DNA of 5,990 bases, from the NCBI GenBank assembly GCA_028822475.1, contig JAPKDT010000130.1, positions 1 to 5,990 of the forward strand. Reading direction: 5' to 3'. Shown here piece by piece: positions 1 to 4,689 of this stretch. Numbering within the stretch: position 1 is the stretch's first letter; the number at the start of each line of letters is the position of its first letter. The translations under genes were made by a program, and so were the position numbers. Below the pieces are notes generated by a model. It ran no database searches. It saw only the letters and a list, made by a program, of their open reading frames with translations, and had not been told where the DNA came from. Source of the stretch: SAR324 cluster bacterium (lineage in GTDB: Bacteria; SAR324; NAC60-12).

Positions 1-48
1 GATGACGTAATAAATAAAATACTTACTTTAGTTCCTGTACCATAGTTC

Positions 49-57
49 TGTTATAAA
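49..57 (+). promoter_or_regulatory. possible extended -10 promoter element
   Basis: The bases TGTTATAAA match the extended -10 pattern TG-N-TATAAT except at the last position. No good -35 box lies 16-18 bases upstream; the closest is TTAGTT around 28-33. A transcript would begin near 64, only about four bases before the ATG at 68, so it would be nearly leaderless for the small ORF but would give a leader of about 240 bases for the DUF58 gene. The surrounding 1-67 stretch is AT-rich and holds no other clear signal. This rests on one short motif and is weak. Confidence 0.25.
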
Positions 58-67
58 ACTTTAATCT

Positions 68-301
68 ATGAAGTATTTTGACGCACCCGCAATAATTCTT
101 ATTATAGTTGTCTCTCTGGCAGGAATTCTTCAACACTTCATTTTGCTGCAACTGACGCCTGAATGGAATTTACGAGTACTCCAGGCAGTCGTGATAGGTT
201 TGGGTTATGACTTGATGAACGGTGCAGTTTTTGGTTCATTGGCTCTGCTTACTCCTCTGCCAAGTTCCTCTAGAAAAAATTCCGCTTTGGCTGGAAAATA
301 A
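68..301 (+). CDS. small putative two-helix membrane protein or gene remnant
   Basis: I do not recognise this 77-residue ORF with certainty. It has a hydrophobic segment at about residues 8-28 and a second at about 40-65, then a polar tail containing SSSRKNS, which suggests a small inner-membrane protein with two spans. The stretch around GLGYDLMNGAVFG loosely resembles the GLxxDL segment in the N-terminal membrane region of LTA-synthase/YejM-like sulfatases, so it could be the 5' remnant of such a gene. That is speculative, and no catalytic domain follows. There is no Shine-Dalgarno sequence before the ATG. Its stop codon ends one base before the preferred DUF58 start (TAAAATG), which would allow translational coupling. 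It may also be a chance ORF. Confidence 0.4.
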   Translation: MKYFDAPAIILIIVVSLAGILQHFILLQLTPEWNLRVLQAVVIGLGYDLMNGAVFGSLALLTPLPSSSRKNSALAGK

Positions 302-302
302 A

Positions 303-1220
303 ATGAAACAGCAATTAAAGAAAAAGGGAATCTGGCTTGGAAAAATGGAACTTCCGGATTTGATTCAACTCGCAAGTAAGAAAGTAACCTCAGTGTCTCC
401 TAAAAACGCGAGTACACTTGGCGGGCCATATTTAACGAAACTGAAGGGAAGAGGGATGGAATTTGCGGAAGCACGTCCTTATCAGCCTGGAGACGATGTT
501 CGGCATATCGACTGGCGGGTGACTGCACGCACAGGTCGGACACATACAAAATTGTTTAGAGAGGAACGTGAACGTCCGGTGATGCTGGTTCTCGATCAGG
601 CTTTGCCTATGTTTTTTGGTTCGCGTCAGAGATTAAAGTCTGTGCAGGCGGCACGTATTGCAGCCTTGCTTGGATGGCGGGCACTTCTCAGAGGTGACAG
701 AGTAGGCGGAGTATTGTTTTCAGAACAAATGCATCGTGAATTTAGACCAAGGGTTGACCGTCGTCATTATCTGCGTTTACTGTCAAATATAATGACAGAA
801 CATAATCTGGTTGTCGACAGGATGAATGAAGGTGAGTGGAGTTTCAGCAGTAATATCCTTTTTGCTGAAGCCCTAAGACGTGTTAGACAAGTAGTTCAAC
901 CTGGAAGTTTAGTCTATGTTTTTAGTGATTTTTCAGGATTTGATGCAGAATGCAAGAAACATCTGTTTCAACTTTCCAAACAAAACCAAGTGGAGGCATA
1001 TTTAATCACTGATCCTCTAGAAAAAGATACACCAACTTCAGGCCGTTACGCCATGAGTGACGGAAAGACAACAGCCTGGGTTAATGCCGGGAACTCAAAA
1101 ACACGTCAAATATACACTAACATCTTTGAGCAACATCAAGAAAGAGTAGCCTCGGAATTACGGCTTTGCAGAGTCAGTTTGAACATTCTTAGTACAGTTG
1201 ACAATGTTTCCGCTGTTTAA
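303..1220 (+). CDS. DUF58 domain-containing protein
   Basis: This 305-residue protein is a DUF58 family member, a VWA-like cytoplasmic protein normally encoded next to a MoxR AAA+ ATPase and thought to be its partner. The diagnostic core is at residues 49-97: GRGMEFAEARPYQPGDD, then VRHIDWRVTARTGR, then REERERPVMLVLDQ. SVQAARIAALLGW (113-125), GDRVGGVLF (131-139) and VYVFSDFSGFD (204-214) complete the family pattern. There is no signal peptide or clear membrane span. The MIDAS-like motif is degenerate: D98-Q-A100-L-P102 lacks both serines. I prefer the ATG at 303 because residues 9-23 (GIWLGKMELPDLIQL) look like the usual start of the domain and a weak GGA lies seven bases upstream. ATG 345 is an alternative. 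ATG 222 would put the start inside the preceding ORF and add a non-conserved extension. It is the first clear gene of the Bat-type operon. Confidence 0.93.
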   Translation: MKQQLKKKGIWLGKMELPDLIQLASKKVTSVSPKNASTLGGPYLTKLKGRGMEFAEARPYQPGDDVRHIDWRVTARTGRTHTKLFREERERPVMLVLDQALPMFFGSRQRLKSVQAARIAALLGWRALLRGDRVGGVLFSEQMHREFRPRVDRRHYLRLLSNIMTEHNLVVDRMNEGEWSFSSNILFAEALRRVRQVVQPGSLVYVFSDFSGFDAECKKHLFQLSKQNQVEAYLITDPLEKDTPTSGRYAMSDGKTTAWVNAGNSKTRQIYTNIFEQHQERVASELRLCRVSLNILSTVDNVSAV

Positions 1221-1313
1221 AATATTTATGAATCAGGAATCCGCATAAAAAAATAGTCCAAGCTAAGCAGTTACTCATGAATCATCATTTTGTTGCTCCC
1301 GTACAATCTTAAA
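1221..1313 (+). other. 93-base intergenic gap with two mini-ORFs
   Basis: This is the longest internal gap in the operon. It contains two very short ORFs that begin with the same eight bases, ATGAATCA: 1228-1248 (MNQESA) and 1277-1312 (MNHHFVAPVQS). The second ends one base before the preferred ATG of the DUF4381 gene. I see no strong hairpin, no T-tract terminator and no convincing promoter. The mini-ORFs are probably chance, although the second could couple translation to the next gene. Confidence 0.3.
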
Positions 1314-1796
1314 ATGCCTGCAGAAAATCCACTCGCAAATTTAAAAGACATTCACCTTCCTCCAGCAGTAAGCTGGTGGCCTCCTGCTCCCGGATGGTGG
1401 ATCTTAGCAGTGTTTTTTGTTTTTCTCACTGTTTTGTGCGCTTGGTGGCTTCGTCGAAGATATGAACGTAGCAGACCCAGAGTTGAAGCATTACGCATTT
1501 TGAAAGAATTGCAGGTTCAATATGAGAAATCTCCGGCCGCGTTAACAACACTGAGAACTTTGTCGCAATTACTTAGGCGCTCCGCATTAAGCTTTTCTAA
1601 ACAGGAAGACGTAGCTTCTCTGCAGGGGGAAGACTGGTTGAAATTTCTTGATAAAAATGGGCAAACAACTGAATTTACAAAAGGTGTTGGTAAAATATTT
1701 GGAGAAAATCTTTTTCAGCAAAAACCTGACTTTGAAATAGAAGCTTTGTTTCCACTGGTTAGTAAATGGGTGAAGGAATGTCCGCATCAGTCTTGA
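1314..1796 (+). CDS. DUF4381 domain-containing membrane protein
   Basis: This 160-residue protein matches the DUF4381 family, short single-pass membrane proteins found between the DUF58 and VWA genes of proteobacterial Bat-type operons. The N-terminal signature LKDIHLPPAVSWWPPAPGWW (residues 10-29) is characteristic. It leads straight into one transmembrane helix (about 29-46), followed by RRR (47-49), so by the positive-inside rule the C-terminal domain faces the cytoplasm. Residues 76-113 hold the second conserved part, including LSQLLRRSAL and ASLQGEDWLKFLD. The biochemical role is unknown; an adaptor between the DUF58/MoxR side and the membrane VWA proteins is an inference from position. 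I chose ATG 1314 because it directly precedes the conserved region. A TTG at 1290 would add eight non-conserved residues. No Shine-Dalgarno sequence is visible. The next gene begins 13 bases after the stop. Confidence 0.9.
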   Translation: MPAENPLANLKDIHLPPAVSWWPPAPGWWILAVFFVFLTVLCAWWLRRRYERSRPRVEALRILKELQVQYEKSPAALTTLRTLSQLLRRSALSFSKQEDVASLQGEDWLKFLDKNGQTTEFTKGVGKIFGENLFQQKPDFEIEALFPLVSKWVKECPHQS

Positions 1797-1809
1797 ACAG
1801 CTAATCGCC

Positions 1810-2808
1810 ATGTTTTTATTTGAAAATGGAGCAGTTGAATTTATCTGGCCTTGGTGCGCATTATTCTTGCTGTTACCGGTTGTAGTTAGATTACTGCCTC
1901 CGCGAGAACACTCAGTTCAAGCTCTTCGTGTACCTTTTTTTCAAAGAATAGCGGCTTTGCCTCAAACAGGTTTAACAGCAGCTAAGCACACCAAATCCTT
2001 GATTGCGGTAGGACTGGTATGGAGTTTAATTGTCCTGGCGGCAATGCGACCGCAATGGGTGGGTGATCCAGTCGAACTACCGGTTTCCGGACGAAGTGTG
2101 ATGCTGGCGGTTGATCTCTCAGGAAGTATGAAGGAAAAAGATCTGGAGTTGAGCGGAGAAGCTGTGTCCAGACTTGCAGTTGTAAAAGCTGTTTTGCGTC
2201 CTTTTATAGAACGTCGAAAAGGTGACCGACTGGGTTTGATTCTATTTGGGGATCAGGCGTACCTGCAAACACCGTTGACTTTCGACCGAAAAACTTTGTG
2301 GCAAATGCTTGAAGAAGCCGAATTGGGACTTGCCGGACAGCGAACCGCAATTGGAAACGCAATCGGACTTGCCGTAAAAAGGATGAAAGACCTTCCGGAT
2401 CGTGAGAAAGTTATGGTTCTGCTGACAGACGGTCAAAACACCGCGGGAGAGGTTTCTCCTGAAGATGCTGGACGTATGGCAAAGGAAACAGGTTTGAGAA
2501 TCCATACTATCGGTGTTGGCGCTGATGAGGCATGGGTGAGGTCTTATTTTGGAAAACAAAAAATAAATCCTTCAGCAGAACTCGATGAAGCGATGCTGGA
2601 GGAATTGGCGAGCCTTACAGGCGGTAGTTATTTTCGGGCGAGAAGTACAGAAGAACTTGAAAAAATTTATGCGTTAATTGACAAAATTGAACCTGTGGAG
2701 AAAGAAAAAGAAGTGTACCGTCCACGACAGGCCCTGTTTGTCTGGCCGCTTGGTTTTGTAGTTTTGACGCTTGGCCTCTGGTTCGTGGTTTTAATGCTAC
2801 GTAATTAG
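1810..2808 (+). CDS. batA: BatA-like VWA domain membrane protein
   Basis: This 332-residue BatA-like protein has membrane helices at about 10-29, 63-79 and 308-329. The loop between the first two is rich in Arg/Lys, so it should be cytoplasmic, placing the von Willebrand A domain (about 96-290) in the periplasm. The VWA metal-ion-dependent adhesion site looks complete: D102-L-S104-G-S106, T179 in GQRTAIGNAIG and D207 in LLTDG. Family conservation also shows in GDRLGLILFGDQAYLQTPLT (138-157) and ELASLTGGSYFRA (265-277). Length and helix positions are normal for the family. In the operon it precedes a second VWA protein, and the two are expected to act in one envelope complex; ligand and activity are not known. 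The ATG lies just before the conserved first helix (FIWPWCALFLLLP), with no recognisable Shine-Dalgarno sequence, so translation may be coupled to the gene 13 bases upstream. Confidence 0.94.
   Translation: MFLFENGAVEFIWPWCALFLLLPVVVRLLPPREHSVQALRVPFFQRIAALPQTGLTAAKHTKSLIAVGLVWSLIVLAAMRPQWVGDPVELPVSGRSVMLAVDLSGSMKEKDLELSGEAVSRLAVVKAVLRPFIERRKGDRLGLILFGDQAYLQTPLTFDRKTLWQMLEEAELGLAGQRTAIGNAIGLAVKRMKDLPDREKVMVLLTDGQNTAGEVSPEDAGRMAKETGLRIHTIGVGADEAWVRSYFGKQKINPSAELDEAMLEELASLTGGSYFRARSTEELEKIYALIDKIEPVEKEKEVYRPRQALFVWPLGFVVLTLGLWFVVLMLRN
2113..2127 (+). other. batA: intact MIDAS motif (DLSGS) of the BatA-like protein
   Basis: These codons encode D102-L-S-G-S106, the exact DxSxS metal-binding motif of VWA domains. 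Together with T179 and D207 it predicts a working divalent-cation site, unlike the DUF58 protein upstream. Confidence 0.85.
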
Positions 2809-2847
2809 TTTTATCAAGAACAATTTAAATAACCATTAGAAATAGTT

Positions 2848-2853
2848 TTGTTG
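2848..2853 (+). promoter_or_regulatory. batB: tandem TTG start codons of the VWA-TPR gene
   Basis: Two adjacent TTG codons are the only reasonable starts before the conserved SEFHFLRP residues; the first in-frame ATG encodes Met64 in the second helix. The upstream bases hold only a weak AGAAA (2838-2842), not a strong Shine-Dalgarno sequence. A TTG start with a weak ribosome site suggests inefficient initiation, or coupling to batA translation. Which TTG is used cannot be decided here. Confidence 0.6.
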
Positions 2854-4689
2854 AGTGAGTTTCATTTTTTGCGCCCGCTGTGGCTGTTAGCAATACCACT
2901 TGTCTGGTGGCTGGTGTTCCGTTTGCTTGGTAAATGGTGGAGTACTGCTAACTGGGAGAAGATTGTAGAACCACACTTGCTTCAGTTTCTGGCTACACGA
3001 CCAGCAACTCAAAAAACAAGGCTGTTGCCGTGGATTATGTGTTTTACAGGTACATTGCTTTTGCTGGCTTTGGCTGGGCCTGTCTGGGAAAAAGCGCCAC
3101 AACCGTTGCTACAAAAATCACAGGCAAGAGTACTTGTATTAGACTTGTCTTATTCCATGCTGGCGACTGACATTAAACCGACGCGGATAGATAGAGCACG
3201 TTTCAAACTGGAGGATTTGTTGAAACGTTTTGTAGAAGGTGAAACGGCACTCATTGCTTATGCCGGAGAGGCATTTGTGATAAGTCCTTTGACACACGAT
3301 CCTGCTACAATTGCAGCACTCCTACCGGGCTTGCAGCCAAATATTATGCCTGTTCCGGGAAGTCGGGCTGATCTTGGCTTTCGGTTGGCAGCAGACTTAT
3401 TAAGCCGCAGCAAAGGCGGAACAGGTCATATCATCTGGGTTACAGATGGAATTGAAGGACAGGATTATTCAGCGCTTGAAAATACGATTGGCCGGAATCG
3501 TTTGTCAATTCTTGCAGTTGGAACTGAATCCGGCTCGCCTGTTGCTTTGTCAGGAGGAGGTTTTCTTAAAGACAAAAACGGAGCTATTGTAATTCCAAAA
3601 CTAAATTCACAACCTTTAGAAAAACTGGCAAATAAAAAGCAGGGTACGTTCACCATATTGAGTGTTGATGACAGTGATGTGGAACGTATAATTGAGGCAG
3701 AAACTGCGGTTACTGACTTTGTAGAAGACGAACAGCGGAGGACTGCCGACAAATGGAATGAAGAAGGACCGTGGTTGTTGCTGCTTGCGTTACCTTTAGC
3801 GGCAGTACTATTTCGAAGGGGACTTTTATTGTCCTGGAGTTTGTTGGTTCTATTCGGAGTGTCTATTCTACCGAATTCAGCGGAGGCTTTTGGATGGGAT
3901 GATTTATGGCTGAGAACTGACCAACAGGCGGCAAAACTATTTCAAGCTGGTGATGCGAAAGATGCAGCACAACTTTTTGAAAACCCTGAATGGAAAGGTA
4001 CTGCGGCTTATCGTACAGGTGACTATGAAACTGCAATCGAAGAATTTTCACGGCAGGACCATCCCATTGCCAATTTTAATCGTGGAAATTCTCTGGCTTT
4101 TGCTGGACATTTACAGGACGCACTTGATGCATATGAGAAAGTTTTAGCAGAAAATCCGCAACATGAAGATGCTCAGTTCAATCACGATTTGATAGAAAAA
4201 TTAATGCGGGAGCAACAAAATAAACAACAAAATAAAAAAGCGGAAAAAGGGAATAAAAACAAACAGCAAAATGATAAAGAAGATCGACAGCAGGATTCTT
4301 CAAAGTCTGTAGCTGAACAAAATGAAAAATCTGAGCAGGAATCATCTACCGAAAAACAGGATTCAGGGGATCCTCAATCTTCTGAAGATAAAAAAAATAA
4401 TGATAAAAAACAGTTAAATGAAGATAAAAAAAACTTAAATGAAAATGCTGAGTCAACAGAGACTAAAAAAAAGGAAAATGAGCAGAAAAAAAATGATGAC
4501 TCAGCAGAAAAAAATATTTTTGCAAGAGACAAACAGGAATTAACTACAGAGGAGCAGTCCAGGCAACAAGCTCTGGAACAATGGCTCAGGAAAATCCCTG
4601 ATGATCCTGGCAGATTATTACGTAACAAAATGCAGCGTGAATATCAACGTCGTGGTAAACAGCAAATACTGAATGAGCAGTACTGGTAA
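2848..4689 (+). CDS. batB: BatB/BatC-like VWA-TPR fusion membrane protein
   Basis: This 613-residue protein joins a BatB-like VWA module to a BatC-like TPR module, the usual state in proteobacteria. Residues 5-18 (FHFLRPLWLLAIPL) form the conserved start and first helix; a second helix spans about 59-77. The VWA domain (about 93-285) has D99-L-S101-Y-S103, S172 in MPVPGSRADLG and D200 in VTDG. Helices at about 307-322 and 327-342 flank a short FRR turn, putting both VWA and TPR parts in the periplasm. TPR-like helices cover about 357-452, for example NFNRGNSLAFAGHLQDALDA. A K/N/Q/E/D-rich linker (about 455-557) precedes the conserved tail EQWLRKIPDDPGRLLRNKM (577-595). No ATG precedes the conserved N-terminus, so the start is TTG 2848 or TTG 2851. 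The gene follows batA by 39 bases and abuts the BatD gene. Confidence 0.92.
   Translation: MLSEFHFLRPLWLLAIPLVWWLVFRLLGKWWSTANWEKIVEPHLLQFLATRPATQKTRLLPWIMCFTGTLLLLALAGPVWEKAPQPLLQKSQARVLVLDLSYSMLATDIKPTRIDRARFKLEDLLKRFVEGETALIAYAGEAFVISPLTHDPATIAALLPGLQPNIMPVPGSRADLGFRLAADLLSRSKGGTGHIIWVTDGIEGQDYSALENTIGRNRLSILAVGTESGSPVALSGGGFLKDKNGAIVIPKLNSQPLEKLANKKQGTFTILSVDDSDVERIIEAETAVTDFVEDEQRRTADKWNEEGPWLLLLALPLAAVLFRRGLLLSWSLLVLFGVSILPNSAEAFGWDDLWLRTDQQAAKLFQAGDAKDAAQLFENPEWKGTAAYRTGDYETAIEEFSRQDHPIANFNRGNSLAFAGHLQDALDAYEKVLAENPQHEDAQFNHDLIEKLMREQQNKQQNKKAEKGNKNKQQNDKEDRQQDSSKSVAEQNEKSEQESSTEKQDSGDPQSSEDKKNNDKKQLNEDKKNLNENAESTETKKKENEQKKNDDSAEKNIFARDKQELTTEEQSRQQALEQWLRKIPDDPGRLLRNKMQREYQRRGKQQILNEQYW
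3823..3888 (+). other. batB: signal-peptide-like segment inside the VWA-TPR protein
   Basis: Residues 326-347 comprise a hydrophobic helix followed by NSAEA and then FGWDDLW. A positively charged RR (323-324) precedes the helix and A345-E-A347 forms an A-x-A signal peptidase I consensus. This looks like the signal peptide of an ancestral separate BatC protein, retained as an internal membrane helix after fusion to BatB. Whether it is cut in the cell is not known. Confidence 0.5.
4210..4518 (+). repeat. batB: low-complexity A-rich region encoding a K/N/Q/E/D linker
   Basis: This region encodes about 103 residues made mostly of Lys, Asn, Gln, Glu, Asp and Ser, with almost no hydrophobic residues, so it should be a disordered, highly charged periplasmic linker between the TPR module and the conserved C-terminal tail. 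The coding strand is strongly A-rich and includes four runs of exactly eight A at 4390-4397, 4426-4433, 4465-4472 and 4486-4493, plus a run of seven at 4508-4514. Variable charged linkers are common at this place in the family. Confidence 0.85.
4402..4443 (+). repeat. batB: 21-bp tandem duplication (two copies)
   Basis: Two adjacent 21-base units, 4402-4422 and 4423-4443, differ at only two positions. They encode DKKQLNE followed by DKKNLNE (residues 519-525 and 526-532). The unit length is a multiple of three, so the frame is kept. The likely origin is a slippage or unequal-exchange event in the low-complexity linker. Confidence 0.8.

Noticed and set aside
2..10. Stop codon at 8-10 as the end of an upstream gene, possibly moxR
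   Set aside because: Only two codons (Met-Thr) precede it in the window, far too little to support any gene call.
222..302. Upstream ATG (222) as the DUF58 start, adding 27 residues
   Set aside because: It begins inside the 77-codon ORF in another frame, the added residues do not resemble the DUF58 N-terminus, and ATG 303 sits right before the region that does.
1290..1313. TTG 1290 as the DUF4381 start
   Set aside because: The eight extra residues are not part of the conserved DUF4381 N-terminus, and an ATG at 1314 directly precedes it.
1587..1811. Antisense ORF over the DUF4381 gene
   Set aside because: It has no recognisable domain and lies opposite a well-supported gene. The other minus-strand ORFs (2242-2559, 2887-3102, 3465-3752, 3863-4051, 4374-4628, 4586-4819, 5448-5681, 5685-5900) are rejected for the same reason; the one at 4374-4628 is just the complement of the A-rich linker.
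2809..2847. Possible terminator or promoter between batA and the VWA-TPR gene
   Set aside because: The 39 bases are AT-rich but form no clear GC-rich hairpin with a T-tract, and no paired -35/-10 boxes are evident.
3142..3156. DLSYS instead of DLSGS in the second VWA protein as a broken metal site
   Set aside because: The DxSxS metal-binding positions (D99, S101, S103) are intact; the residue between the serines is variable in BatB-like proteins.
3950..4147. Overlapping + strand ORF of 65 codons inside the VWA-TPR gene
   Set aside because: It overlaps the conserved TPR coding region in another frame and shows no family features.
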